Notes: a model not told the origin generated them from the letters alone. A DNA stretch of 64,000 nt from Aquisediminimonas profunda (GCF_019443285.1 NZ_CP080327.1:2290001-2354000), one strand, 5' to 3'; positions 47,318 to 55,769 are shown, numbered from the stretch's first letter. Program-made: numbers and translations.

Positions 47318-48997
47318 ATGGCCGAAATGGAATTTCGTTTCCCTCCCGCTGAGCAGCCCACCCTCCCCGGGTCTCCAGCCAATCCGCCGCATCCGGTACA
47401 GCGCAGGATCGGCTATTTCCTGATTTCAATTTTGGTTGGGGTATCGGCTGGGCTCGGTGTCTGGCTGATCCAGGCCAACCTGGCATTTATTCAGGGAGGC
47501 TTGGGCCTTGATCCCGTTGAGGGCGCATGGCTGCTCTCTGCCTATTACATGACCAACGTCACCGCCAACTTGCTGCTCATCAAATTTCGTCAGCAATATG
47601 GTCTGCAACGCTTCGTCAGGATCGTTCTGGCTGTTTATGCGCTTTCGACTATTGCCCATCTATTGATCCACGACTTTCGTTCCGCGCTCTTCGTGCGAGC
47701 CTTGGCCGGGATTGCCGGTTCCGGGCTAATTACCTTGACGATCCTCTACATGATGCAAGCGATGCCCCCGTCAAAACGTATCGTTGGCGCGATGGTCGGT
47801 ATTTGCTTGCCCCAGCTCGGCGCACCCTTGGCGCGTGTCATATCGCCGAGCCTGCTTGTCACTGGCGATTGGCGCCCGACCTATTGGATCGAACTAGGAT
47901 TTGCCCTGGCGACGTTGGCAGCGATTTGCTTGCTTCCACTGCCGCCAAGCAATCGCGAAAAGGCATTTGAGCGAGCCGATTTCGTCAGCATCGGGCTCCT
48001 CGCACCAGGTATGTGGCTCCTTGTCGCCGTCCTGTCTCAGGGGCGACTCGGTTGGTGGGCAGAGACACCTTGGATCGGGGTTGCGCTCGCGGCCGCGATC
48101 GGGCTGATTGCCGCCGCACTGATCCATGAATATGGCCGATTGCAACCCTTGATCGACGTTCAATGGCTCGGCCGACGCGAAATCGCGCGGTTGATGCTGA
48201 TCGCCGCTTATGTCCGCCTGCTCTTGTCGGAGCAATCCGTCGGGTCAATTGGACTTTTGAGCGTGGAAGGCATGGGGTCGGACCAGTTGGTCGGCCTCAA
48301 TATGGTCATCCTGCTTGCAAGTGCTGCAGGGCTTGTTGGAATGGTTCTGCTCTTTCGTCCGAACGATGTGGCCTTTCCCATCATCGTTTCCGTTGCTCTG
48401 ATTGCCATTGGTTCGCTGATGGATTCCGATGCGACCAACCTCACGCGGCCGGCAAATCTCTATATCAGCCAGGCCTTGATTGGCTTTGCAGCAATCGTTT
48501 TCCTCGGTTCTGCCATGGCGATTGGGATCGCACGCACGCTGCTGGCCGGACCTCGCGCGTTTATCGGTTATGTCATGATCTTCAGCACGAGCCAGAGCTT
48601 GGGTGGCCTGGCCGGTTCGGCATGGCTCGGAACCTTTGAGATCAGCCGCGAGAAGTTCCATTCCAATCAACTCGTCGAGTCGATCCGCTTAAGTGACCCC
48701 GTCTCGGCAGCCCGCGTTGCAGGGAGCGGCGCTCCGCTTCGCGGTTTGACCACCGACATTGTCGAACGTGGAGCAAATGCGACAGCAATCCTGTCCCGCC
48801 AGGTCGCCCGTGAAGCCCATATTCTTGCCTATAACGATCTGTTTCTATTGATCTTTTTCTTTTCAATCCTGATCCTGTGCTGGGGCATTTGGCTACGCTA
48901 CTCGCTTCTGCACAGGGGTGAAGTTTCTCCCATCATACAATTGCAGCAGCGCATGCTGGCTGCCCAAGCTGCCATCGCCAGTGGAGGCGCCCAATGA
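47318..48997 (+). CDS. MFS drug efflux transporter, EmrB/QacA-like
   Basis: 559-residue inner-membrane exporter of the DHA2 type, with about 14 hydrophobic helices and a large C-terminal loop before the last helix. Typical parts are SILVGVSAGLGVWLIQANLAFI in helix 1 and LLSAYYMTNVTANLLLIKFRQQYG for helix 2 and loop 2-3. It is followed with 4-bp overlap by its membrane-fusion partner and then by an outer-membrane factor, so it is the pump of a tripartite system. The substrate is unknown; uncouplers, fatty acids or aromatic compounds are common for the family. Confidence 0.88.
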   Translation: MAEMEFRFPPAEQPTLPGSPANPPHPVQRRIGYFLISILVGVSAGLGVWLIQANLAFIQGGLGLDPVEGAWLLSAYYMTNVTANLLLIKFRQQYGLQRFVRIVLAVYALSTIAHLLIHDFRSALFVRALAGIAGSGLITLTILYMMQAMPPSKRIVGAMVGICLPQLGAPLARVISPSLLVTGDWRPTYWIELGFALATLAAICLLPLPPSNREKAFERADFVSIGLLAPGMWLLVAVLSQGRLGWWAETPWIGVALAAAIGLIAAALIHEYGRLQPLIDVQWLGRREIARLMLIAAYVRLLLSEQSVGSIGLLSVEGMGSDQLVGLNMVILLASAAGLVGMVLLFRPNDVAFPIIVSVALIAIGSLMDSDATNLTRPANLYISQALIGFAAIVFLGSAMAIGIARTLLAGPRAFIGYVMIFSTSQSLGGLAGSAWLGTFEISREKFHSNQLVESIRLSDPVSAARVAGSGAPLRGLTTDIVERGANATAILSRQVAREAHILAYNDLFLLIFFFSILILCWGIWLRYSLLHRGEVSPIIQLQQRMLAAQAAIASGGAQ

Positions 48998-50106
48998 ACG
49001 AAGAGACCCCGGCCGCCAAATCATCGGATGTTCTGACGGAAGACCCGAACACGCCTTCAGGATGGGCGCCACCAACCCGGAGTAAGCAGGCCAAGCTGGC
49101 AATCGCAGCGGTCGCCATTCTTGCGATCCTGCTCGTCCTCTATGCTTGGGGCTTTCCGCCGTTTTCTGGCTCTGTTCAGTCCACGGACAATGCCTATGTC
49201 CGCGGAAAGGTCACGGTCATCAGTCCGCAAGTGAGTGGCTATGTCACGAACGTGCCGGTGCAGGATTTCCAGCAAGTGAATGCGGGTCAGGTAATCGCAA
49301 AGATTGACGATCGGATCTATCGCGCTCGCGTTGCGCAGGCGCAGGCCAATCTGGCGGCGCAACTGGCAGGGCTTTCGAACTCCGCTCAAGCCGAACGTGC
49401 ACGCGGCGCAGCGCTGGGTGGCCAAGAAGCAGGTATTGCCAATGCCGAAGCGCAACTGGCGCGAGCACGAGCCGACATGCGCAGGGCTGATGCATTGGTC
49501 GCCGACGGTTCGATATCAACGCGCGAGCGAGATCAGACCCTGGCCGCAGAACGGCAAGCCGAGGCCGCACTGCGGCAGGCCCGGGCCGCGCGGGACGTGG
49601 GGCGTGAAGATGTCTTGTCAGTCCGGGTCGGGCGCGGCGGGCTCGAGGCTGGGGTCGAAGCGGCAAAGGCGCAGCTGCGGCTGGCACAGATCGACCTCGA
49701 CAACACAATTATCCGCGCGCCCGCCGACGGCCAGTTGAGCGAACTCGGCGTGCGCATTGGCGCATTCGTCACGGCGGGAACTCAGCTCACCTACCTCGTT
49801 CCTCACGACAAATGGGTGGTTGCCAATTTCAAAGAGGCGCAGACGCACGATATGAGGATTGGTCAACCAGTTAAATTTCGGGTTGATGCGCTCGGCGGGG
49901 CTGAACTGCGCGGCCATGTGCAGAACTTGTCTCCCGCAGCGGGCTCTGAATTTGCAGTTCTGAAGCCCGACAATGCGACTGGCAATTTCGTGAAGGTCTC
50001 ACAGCGCATTGCTGTCAGGATCTCGATCGATCCGGGACAATCGCTTGTTGCCCGCCTTCGCCCCGGCATGTCAGTCGAGGCGCGTGTCTCGACGGAGCAG
50101 AAGTGA
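48994..50106 (+). CDS. HlyD/EmrA family membrane fusion protein
   Basis: 370-residue periplasmic adaptor. It has one N-terminal helix (about 30-50, AAVAILAILLVLYAWGF), then SVQSTDNAYVRGKVTVISPQVSGYV, the classical EmrA beta-barrel/lipoyl start. A long alpha-hairpin (about 110-220, Ala/Arg/Glu-rich) follows, then the lipoyl return IRAPADGQLSELGVRIGAFV. It links the MFS pump to the NodT-type channel encoded next; both gene junctions overlap. Confidence 0.92.
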   Translation: MNEETPAAKSSDVLTEDPNTPSGWAPPTRSKQAKLAIAAVAILAILLVLYAWGFPPFSGSVQSTDNAYVRGKVTVISPQVSGYVTNVPVQDFQQVNAGQVIAKIDDRIYRARVAQAQANLAAQLAGLSNSAQAERARGAALGGQEAGIANAEAQLARARADMRRADALVADGSISTRERDQTLAAERQAEAALRQARAARDVGREDVLSVRVGRGGLEAGVEAAKAQLRLAQIDLDNTIIRAPADGQLSELGVRIGAFVTAGTQLTYLVPHDKWVVANFKEAQTHDMRIGQPVKFRVDALGGAELRGHVQNLSPAAGSEFAVLKPDNATGNFVKVSQRIAVRISIDPGQSLVARLRPGMSVEARVSTEQK

Positions 50107-51482
50107 TGAAATGCTTCGGACTGCTCATGCTGCTGGCGCTGGCCGGATGTGCCGGCCCGGTACTCAAGACCACTCCGGTCCCAGAGGTCACTCCGCCCTC
50201 AAGCTGGAGTGCACAGACAACCGGTGCCCAGATCGGCTCACAAGACTGGTGGACAGGTTTTGGCGATCAGACACTTGACCGGTTGGTCGCAGACACATTG
50301 GCGACGAATACTGAAATCGGCATTGCGGTTGGGCGCGTCCGCGAAGCGCGAGCGCATGCAAAATTGGCCAGTGCCGCCCTGTTCCCGAATATCGAAGTCG
50401 GAGCCGGTGGCGCAAATTCGCGAACCGTGAGCGCCTTTGGCAAACCGCTCGAGCAGACGGCCGCGCAGCCGCAGTTCCAGATCGCTTATGAGGTCGACCT
50501 GTTCGGACGTATCGGCGATGAGCGCAAGGCTGCCGATCAGGGCTATATTGCAAGTCTTGCCGCGCGCGATGCGGTGCGTCTCATGGTCGCGAGTACAGCA
50601 GTGAGTGGATATGTGAACCTCCGGGCACTTGATGCGCGCCTTGACGTGGCAAAGCAGACGCTCGTGGCGCGGGACGAAGCGCGCCGTTTGGCCCGTTCAC
50701 GCACTCAGGCAGGCTATGCGCCAATGCTGGAGCTGCGCCAGGCCGAAGCCGAATATCAGGCTACGGCCAGGATCATCCCCCAAGTCGAATTTGCTATTCG
50801 TCGCCAGGAAAATGCGCTTCGCCTGCTTGCGGGACAGCTGCCCGGCTCAATTGACCGAGGCAAGCCGCTTGCTGAATTGCAGTTAGTGGACGTTGCACCT
50901 GGTCTGCCGTCAGAGTTGATAAGGCGGCGTCCAGACATTGCTGAAGCCGAATATCGCCTTGCAGCTACCGACGCGAATCTGGCGGCGGCACGCAAGCGAT
51001 TCCTCCCCCAGATGCGCCTAAGCGGCTCTGCGGGTTTCGCTATTTCTACGCTTTTGAGTGACCCCATCAGTTTGTTTTCGCTCGGCGGTAGTATTCTTGC
51101 CCCGATCTTCGAAGGGGGGCGGTTGCAAGCGCAGGCTGAAGGCGCTGCCGCGCGTAGGGATCAGGCGGCATTTGTATACCGCCGCGCCGTATTAAATGGA
51201 TTCCGTGAAGTCGAAGATGCGCTTGCCGGCGTGTCGTTGATTGACGCGCAAAAGGCAATTGCAACGGAGCAGGTTCATCAACTTGGTGAAACTTATCGGC
51301 TTGCCACCAATCGCTATCGCGCAGGCTACGCCCCGTATCTTGAGCAACTCGATGCGCAACGCGGCCTTTTGACTGCGCAACTCGGTCTTATCGATGACAC
51401 ATCGGCAGCGCTGACAAGTCGAATACAGTTGTTTGCAGCCCTAGGGGGCGGCTGGAGTGAAGCAGGTCTAGTCGGAGACTAG
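50106..51482 (+). CDS. NodT-family outer-membrane efflux lipoprotein
   Basis: 458 residues. The signal ends in the lipobox LAGC (Cys about 15). Two OEP halves follow, with the NodT features WWTGFGDQTLDRLV, EVDLFGRI and PSELIRRRPDIAEAEYRLAATDANLAAARKRFLPQ split over both. It is the channel of the tripartite pump. The ATG directly after the emrA stop is used; a GTG 3 bp earlier overlaps that stop and is equally possible. A perfect inverted repeat lies 60 bp after its end. Confidence 0.9.
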   Translation: MKCFGLLMLLALAGCAGPVLKTTPVPEVTPPSSWSAQTTGAQIGSQDWWTGFGDQTLDRLVADTLATNTEIGIAVGRVREARAHAKLASAALFPNIEVGAGGANSRTVSAFGKPLEQTAAQPQFQIAYEVDLFGRIGDERKAADQGYIASLAARDAVRLMVASTAVSGYVNLRALDARLDVAKQTLVARDEARRLARSRTQAGYAPMLELRQAEAEYQATARIIPQVEFAIRRQENALRLLAGQLPGSIDRGKPLAELQLVDVAPGLPSELIRRRPDIAEAEYRLAATDANLAAARKRFLPQMRLSGSAGFAISTLLSDPISLFSLGGSILAPIFEGGRLQAQAEGAAARRDQAAFVYRRAVLNGFREVEDALAGVSLIDAQKAIATEQVHQLGETYRLATNRYRAGYAPYLEQLDAQRGLLTAQLGLIDDTSAALTSRIQLFAALGGGWSEAGLVGD

Positions 51483-51541
51483 GCTGCGAAATGTGCGCGA
51501 AGCTGTACGTCTCCTTGAAAGCCCTGCAATCCGACTAGAAG

Positions 51542-51581
51542 TACTATTCCACTTATCAGTAGTTTGACGAGTGGAATAGTA
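51542..51581. promoter_or_regulatory. Perfect 12-bp inverted repeat after the efflux operon
   Basis: TACTATTCCACT and AGTGGAATAGTA are exact inverted copies separated by 16 bases. No T-tract follows. It may be a terminator-like hairpin or a protein-binding dyad. It directly touches palindrome copy 3. Confidence 0.5.
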
Positions 51582-51645
51582 TGTCCGAAATGCGGTCGCT
51601 CGCAGCCTATTCGCTTCGGCGACTTTGTTGTGGTTACCGGACATT
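51581..51645 (+). repeat. Oriented palindrome, long form, copy 3
   Basis: The ATGTCCG and CGGACAT arms enclose an inner pairing GTCGC with GCGAC. The core reads CGACTTTGTTGTGG, a variant of the family core. It marks the left end of the array and overlaps the last bases of the DUF2306 gene. Confidence 0.75.
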
Positions 51646-52288
51646 AGGCTAACCGCTCGCGCTTCTTCAGCAACCGGTCCCACTTCCGCCCATAATAAAC
51701 TTCGACCAGGACCAGCGGCACCACCCAAGCCAGCCAGTCGCTATGCGCATTGGCCGCCGCCTTTTCGCTGGCGAAGATGCCGACAGCGCCCATGCCATAT
51801 TTGTCCATCAGCCGGACGACTACGAAATAAGACGCCAGCACGAACGCGCGGGTCATGTTGTGCTGGTGGGTCAGGAGGCGCTTGCGCCGCGCCGCGATCA
51901 CCGCCGCGCCCATCGCCAGCATCCACAGGCTGATCGCCGTCGCCTGGCTGAGGAAGAAGACATCGGTGTCGCCCGGCTGCACGGCCCAGAAGCCGATGAA
52001 CGCCGCGATCGAGGCGCCGACGAACGTGTAGCCCGCCCAGCGGTGATAGCGACGGAATCGGTTGCGGATCGGGGCGATCAACTGGAACGGGCCGAGCGCC
52101 ATTACCACGCTGCCGCCAGCGATGTGCAACCAATAGGCCCAGTGCTTGTCGGCTGGGTGTCGCGCCACTCCAGGAATGCCGAGGCTGAGGAACCGCACAA
52201 CGAGTGCGATGAACAGGACAACGGCCAGCGAGGTAAGCAGACCGCTCCACGAAAAGCGCTGCACTTTTACTGGGTTTGCTGTAGCCAT
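51644..52288 (-). CDS. DUF2306 family membrane protein
   Basis: 214 residues with about six hydrophobic helices. The DUF2306 pattern is visible (HIAGGSVVMALGPFQLI, RRYHRWAGYTFV, THQHNMTRAFVLASYF), with conserved histidines that could hold heme or metal. The function of the family is unknown. Hand counts of three full lines give GC near 70 percent, well above the 57 percent of core genes and the 43 percent of a gene 2 kb away, which points to separate origin. It lies between two palindrome copies. Confidence 0.75.
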   Translation of the reverse strand: MATANPVKVQRFSWSGLLTSLAVVLFIALVVRFLSLGIPGVARHPADKHWAYWLHIAGGSVVMALGPFQLIAPIRNRFRRYHRWAGYTFVGASIAAFIGFWAVQPGDTDVFFLSQATAISLWMLAMGAAVIAARRKRLLTHQHNMTRAFVLASYFVVVRLMDKYGMGAVGIFASEKAAANAHSDWLAWVVPLVLVEVYYGRKWDRLLKKRERLA

Positions 52289-52385
52289 ATTCTGCCCCCG
52301 GTCGGCAGAAGCTTAGAGGCTAGCTCGCGAAAGGTCCAACTGATATGCGCGCTTCGGTTTCGGACCGGCTGTAACGTCTGCAATG

Positions 52386-52437
52386 TTGTCGCGCTCTGAC
52401 CTCCCGCAGCGGCGACTTTGGGGTGATAAGCGGACAA
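52386..52437 (+). repeat. Oriented palindrome, long form, copy 4
   Basis: The right half (GGCGACTTTGGGGTGATAA and GCGGACAA) is well kept; the left arm TTGTCGC has lost one base. Same orientation as the other copies. Confidence 0.65.
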
Positions 52438-52480
52438 GGCGGGTTGCTTGTCGCGATTGGTTTGATCGGATCTGCCTTTG

Positions 52481-53248
52481 TTAGCCAGTCGCAAGTGACT
52501 GCACCCATGTGCTCACTGATCTGATCTGCAGAAGCCAGTCGAGCATTGCGGGCGCAACGAATAGGATCAGCATGCCGCCAACAATGGTAGAGGGGTGGAA
52601 GAAGCGCGCCGTGCGCCAATCGTGAATGAGCAGGGCTATCCAGCTGATCCAGCCCAGAGTGATCTCCGGCGGAAAGGTGGCGGGGAAATAGGGCACGATA
52701 AAAGCTCCAAGGCTTCGACCGGGAGTCAAGGCGGGCCCCATGGTAACAATGCAAGCCCAATACATAAGCCGACGATGTGAAGCCGTATCCCGCCGCAGAG
52801 CGATGGCAGCAGCCACAAGCGTGCCGAACAGACCGAAACCAAAGATGTTGCCGACCACAAGTATTTCCATCGGGAATGGTGGCGCCTCACCCAGTTCGGC
52901 GTAAAAGGCCGGTTGCTTCAACACCGCTTGGACACCCGCGGCAACGACCGCGAGCGCCAAGGCAGCACCAAAATATCCCAGTCGACGATGCTGTTTGAAC
53001 CTTCCCGTCGCAATCAGGAGAGTTTGGCAAAAAAATAGCAGCTGCCAAGCTGTCATGATCATGCCATGCAACAGAAGATGGCCAGGCAAAGGTGTAGTGC
53101 GGAAATGCGGGCGTAAATAGAAGCTTGGAAGGAAGCCTAGAAAGACAATGAGTGTCATTAGAGCGGACGCGGTCAAAAAGAAGGCGTTGGACCGTTTCGC
53201 CAATCGCACGTTTTGACCGAAACTGTTCGCTGAATTCCCTGCTCCCAT
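52481..53248 (-). CDS. Hypothetical multi-spanning membrane protein
   Basis: 255 residues with about seven hydrophobic segments. HGMIMTAWQLLFFCQTLLI, KQHRRLGYFGAAL and ASHRRLMYW place histidines near helix ends in a way that recalls DUF2306 and cytochrome b561-like proteins, but I cannot assign a family. It lies between palindrome copies 4 and 5. The annotated ATG gives a positively charged N-terminus before helix 1. Confidence 0.6.
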   Translation of the reverse strand: MGAGNSANSFGQNVRLAKRSNAFFLTASALMTLIVFLGFLPSFYLRPHFRTTPLPGHLLLHGMIMTAWQLLFFCQTLLIATGRFKQHRRLGYFGAALALAVVAAGVQAVLKQPAFYAELGEAPPFPMEILVVGNIFGFGLFGTLVAAAIALRRDTASHRRLMYWACIVTMGPALTPGRSLGAFIVPYFPATFPPEITLGWISWIALLIHDWRTARFFHPSTIVGGMLILFVAPAMLDWLLQIRSVSTWVQSLATG

Positions 53249-53370
53249 TTCGCCCCCACGTTCCCAGTTCGCATCTTCTCGGGCTTTGCTAGCCCCTTAG
53301 GGTGCTTAACTCAAATGCTTGTCTGAGACGAAATTCAGAACACGCAACTGCAGCAATGTTCGTGATCGCA

Positions 53371-53433
53371 ATGTCCGCAATGGGTCGAAACCAGTATTGC
53401 CGCAATGACGCATTTGGGGTGGTAAGCGGACAT
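53371..53433 (+). repeat. Oriented palindrome, long form, copy 5
   Basis: Perfect 8-bp arms, ATGTCCGC and GCGGACAT, enclose AATGGGTCG on the left and CATTTGGGGTGGTAA on the right. Confidence 0.85.
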
Positions 53434-53442
53434 AACGCAAGT

Positions 53443-53871
53443 ATGCTCGGGGCAATGACACCTATCCTCTTCCTCGCCTCTGCAGCAACTATGCTCACAC
53501 CAGCGGAACCATTGGCGGGAAAGCTTCGTGCAGCAATCTGGAGCGACCTTCAGCTGAATGCCATGATCGGAAATGGCAACTGGGTGGCTTCCTTGTGGTA
53601 TAATGCAGGGAAGGAAAGTCCAGCGACGCCAGACCTCCATATCGAAAACCTTGCATGCCGCAACCATGCCCGTGACCAACGATGCGCTTTCAATCTATTT
53701 CGAGATGGCGGGGTGAAGACGGTCCTCGGTGAGACAGCACCCGATAGGCTCACATGCGAGGCAATACTTGCCGTCGCTCAAGGTGGAGACAGGTGGGAAG
53801 TGAAACACCTTCCGCCACGGCACATCGGACATAGTCGCACGACTATGGTTTGCATCCACCCGCCTGCGTAG
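53443..53871 (+). CDS. Hypothetical secreted protein
   Basis: 142 residues. The ATG at 53443 starts a hydrophobic signal (TPILFLASAATMLTPAEP). The longer frame to 53302 translates the repeat and is not used. The mature part contains four cysteines and a CEAILAVAQGGDRWEVK segment, with no family I recognise. It starts 10 bp after palindrome copy 5 and ends 5 bp before copy 6, a very tight fit between repeats. Confidence 0.5.
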   Translation: MLGAMTPILFLASAATMLTPAEPLAGKLRAAIWSDLQLNAMIGNGNWVASLWYNAGKESPATPDLHIENLACRNHARDQRCAFNLFRDGGVKTVLGETAPDRLTCEAILAVAQGGDRWEVKHLPPRHIGHSRTTMVCIHPPA

Positions 53872-53876
53872 AGATA

Positions 53877-53906
53877 ATGTCCGCAATGGGGTGGAAAGCG
53901 GATGAT
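53877..53906 (+). repeat. Oriented palindrome, compact form, copy 6
   Basis: ATGTCCGC, AATGGGGTGGAAA and GCGGATGAT run together; the interior between the two GGGGT words of the long form is missing. The right arm has diverged. Confidence 0.75.
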
Positions 53907-53946
53907 CCCTGTTATGTAGGTCTTCAAAATCTAATGGGAGGGCGAA

Positions 53947-54189
53947 ATGACCAAGATATTATTGTTAGTCTGGATCATTCTGTCTCCGCTTTTGCTCATT
54001 TGGGTTGGGCTCAATTCTGGCAAATCGGAGCTGATTTTCACATACCTACTTGAGGTCGTTCTAACTTTTGCGGGCGCATTTTGGAAATACGGCCTAACTG
54101 CAAAGTTTGTAAGCTTTGGTTTGTGTATAACTATGGTGATTACGAGTCTAAGTTGGTTGCTTAACGCTTGGGTCGCGAGCCAGCTGTAG
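53947..54189 (+). CDS. Small hypothetical membrane protein
   Basis: 80 residues with two or three hydrophobic helices (LLLVWIILSPLLLIWVGL, LLEVVLTFAGAFWKYGL, LCITMVITSLSWLLNAW). A GGGAGGG ribosome site precedes the ATG. Three sequence lines through the gene count to about 43 percent GC, the lowest composition in the window. No family recognised. It lies between copies 6 and 7. Confidence 0.6.
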   Translation: MTKILLLVWIILSPLLLIWVGLNSGKSELIFTYLLEVVLTFAGAFWKYGLTAKFVSFGLCITMVITSLSWLLNAWVASQL

Positions 54190-54301
54190 CGATATTGGAC
54201 CGTGCTCCACAAATTCCTCCAAAACCGATTGCACCGCAAAATGTGAGCAGAGCTCGAAGAGATAGCCGATGCATACTTCGCGATGTTGGCAGCATAAGCG
54301 T

Positions 54302-54365
54302 ATGTCCGCAATGGGGCCCCTCTCTGACCGATCGCTTAGTCGCAAATGGGGTGGGAAGCGGTCAT
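54302..54365 (+). repeat. Oriented palindrome, long form, copy 7
   Basis: The arms ATGTCCGC and GCGGTCAT have one mismatch. The interior shows AATGGGGC on the left and CAAATGGGGTGGGAA on the right. Confidence 0.8.
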
Positions 54366-54369
54366 TCGA

Positions 54370-54786
54370 TCAATTGTCGCGAAAGGGGTTTCTTTGCAAA
54401 ATCACCTGATGGTCTTGCGCTTCGCGATCGGCCCATGACTGAAACAACTTACCCAGAAACTCCTCCTGTTTCGAGAAGAGCTGCCGCCTAGCATCCTCCC
54501 CACTTCTGCGATGAGCAAATTCGAAATCCACGGCCATCGAAAAAGTTATCGAAGAGAAGACCCAAAAAAGCAGCTCGTCCACATCACTAGTTGAACGCCG
54601 TTGGAACTCGGAACCCCGTTCGCAGACTACCCAATGATATTGCCGATCAATTTCGACATGATGGCTGCCATCTTGCCGAGAGTTTTCGAACGCCGGTAGA
54701 TAGCTGGGGGGCGCATCGATCTTGTCCGCCAGTTGCTTTATCCGGGCCCGGAGCGTGGCTAAGCTGACGAGGTTTCCACTCTGCAT
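54370..54786 (-). CDS. Imm63-like immunity protein
   Basis: 138 residues. The pattern ERGSEFQRR, DVDELLFWVFSSITFSMAVDFEFAHR and ARRQLFSKQEEFLGKLFQSW, ending near the C-terminus with NPF, matches the Imm63 family. These are cytosolic proteins encoded beside polymorphic toxins and thought to neutralise them. No toxin gene is adjacent, so it would be an orphan immunity gene. The start at 54786 is used; the longer frame to 54840 begins by translating the palindrome. It lies between copies 7 and 8. Confidence 0.7.
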   Translation of the reverse strand: MQSGNLVSLATLRARIKQLADKIDAPPSYLPAFENSRQDGSHHVEIDRQYHWVVCERGSEFQRRSTSDVDELLFWVFSSITFSMAVDFEFAHRRSGEDARRQLFSKQEEFLGKLFQSWADREAQDHQVILQRNPFRDN

Positions 54787-54811
54787 GTTGCACAGTTGGC
54801 ACCTAATCCTA

Positions 54812-54840
54812 ACGTCCGCAATGGGGTGGTAAGCGGACAT
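54812..54840 (+). repeat. Oriented palindrome, compact form, copy 8
   Basis: GTCCGC, AATGGGGTGGTAA and GCGGAC follow directly, a clean example of the short form. Confidence 0.8.
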
Positions 54841-54853
54841 GCGGCGCCTGCCA

Positions 54854-55186
54854 TCACCGCTGATAATAGACGTTGCTCATTTCGCCATTGCACCTGTCGA
54901 TCCGCATACCAAGTCCACCACCCCCGGCCGTAACAGGGACATTGCCTTTTGCATCTGGTGAACTGTCAGGAAGTCCTTGGTACACGAACCAGCCTGTCTC
55001 TCCATCCGGTTCAACGTGCAACACATAACGTGAGCGCTCTTCGGGTGTCTGGCGGCCTCGGATAATCACATCGGCCAATTCACGAGCCACATGTGCGTTC
55101 GGCACAAGTTCGCCAACGACGATGTCGCACTTTTCCGCGTCTCCGCCGAAAGCAGCACTCGCCAGAACGATAAGACCCAAAAGCAT
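54854..55186 (-). CDS. Small secreted protein, possibly NTF2-fold immunity type
   Basis: 110 residues with a short signal (MLLGLIVLASAAFGG). The core ELVPNAHVARELADVIIRGR, RYVLHVEPDGETGWFVYQGLP and GGGGLGMRIDRCNGEMSNVYY resembles NTF2-fold immunity proteins of toxin systems, but the match is from memory and only moderate. GGAGG lies 9 bases before the ATG. It sits beside the Imm63-like gene on the same strand, separated by one compact palindrome. Confidence 0.5.
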   Translation of the reverse strand: MLLGLIVLASAAFGGDAEKCDIVVGELVPNAHVARELADVIIRGRQTPEERSRYVLHVEPDGETGWFVYQGLPDSSPDAKGNVPVTAGGGGLGMRIDRCNGEMSNVYYQR

Positions 55187-55224
55187 GCAGGTGATCCTCC
55201 CAAGATCATGATGCGGGATTGAAC

Positions 55225-55292
55225 CAACGTCCGCAATGGGGTCGCTCGCTGACTAACCGCCGCGACTGATTTGGGGTGGAAAGCGGACGTTG
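55225..55292 (+). repeat. Oriented palindrome, long form, copy 9 (best arms)
   Basis: CAACGTCCGC and GCGGACGTTG are perfect 10-bp arms. An inner stem GTCGC/GCGAC is also present. This copy is the best reference for the family. Confidence 0.9.
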
Positions 55293-55391
55293 AATTTTGG
55301 ATGCTGGTGGTCCCTCGCACTCCGTGCCAAACTGATTTAACTGGCGGACGAGCCGACCGGATATGTGCCGCAAATCGGCAAGGAAAATGAA

Positions 55392-55619
55392 ATGTCTGGA
55401 AAATTTCTCAAGCGAAATGCGATCATTGACACGATCAAGAGCGAGGAAAGAATGAATAGCCTCCAGAAACGCAGCGGTGGGCCAAGATACCATGTGGACA
55501 CCGTTTCGTGCGGTTGCCCTGAGGATAATTGCGGCGCGTTCCATGCAATCAGAACCGAGCGTCCATTGCCAACTGCCCGCCAGGCGGACGAGACGCTAAA
55601 AGCGCGCCGTCGCAAATAG
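55392..55619 (+). CDS. Small hypothetical protein
   Basis: 75 hydrophilic residues rich in Lys and Arg, with a CGCPEDNCG cluster of three cysteines in the middle that could hold a metal. The ATG at 55392 follows an AAGGA with about 8 bases spacing; an ATG 27 bp upstream is possible. No family recognised. It lies between copy 9 and a degenerate copy. Confidence 0.5.
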   Translation: MSGKFLKRNAIIDTIKSEERMNSLQKRSGGPRYHVDTVSCGCPEDNCGAFHAIRTERPLPTARQADETLKARRRK

Positions 55620-55691
55620 CACTCGACGCGAAAATTAGTGCGGACAGTTTTTCCCGAAGAGGCAGCGCACTTTGCCAGCGAACTAGTGACT

Positions 55692-55746
55692 ACTTTGGGG
55701 GTCGAACCTGCCGCCCATTCATTGGCGACTTTGGGGTGGGAAGTTG
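55692..55746 (+). repeat. Oriented palindrome, degenerate, copy 10
   Basis: The inner part is kept (TTTGGGGGTCG on the left, GGCGACTTTGGGGTGGGAAG on the right), but the outer arms no longer pair. Same orientation. Confidence 0.55.
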
Positions 55747-55769
55747 AAAAAAACGGTTTAGGATTGCTT

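Noticed and set aside
54787-54840. N-terminal extension MSAYHP of the Imm63-like protein
   Set aside because: The same peptide arises wherever the palindrome is translated in this frame, so it is repeat sequence and not protein.
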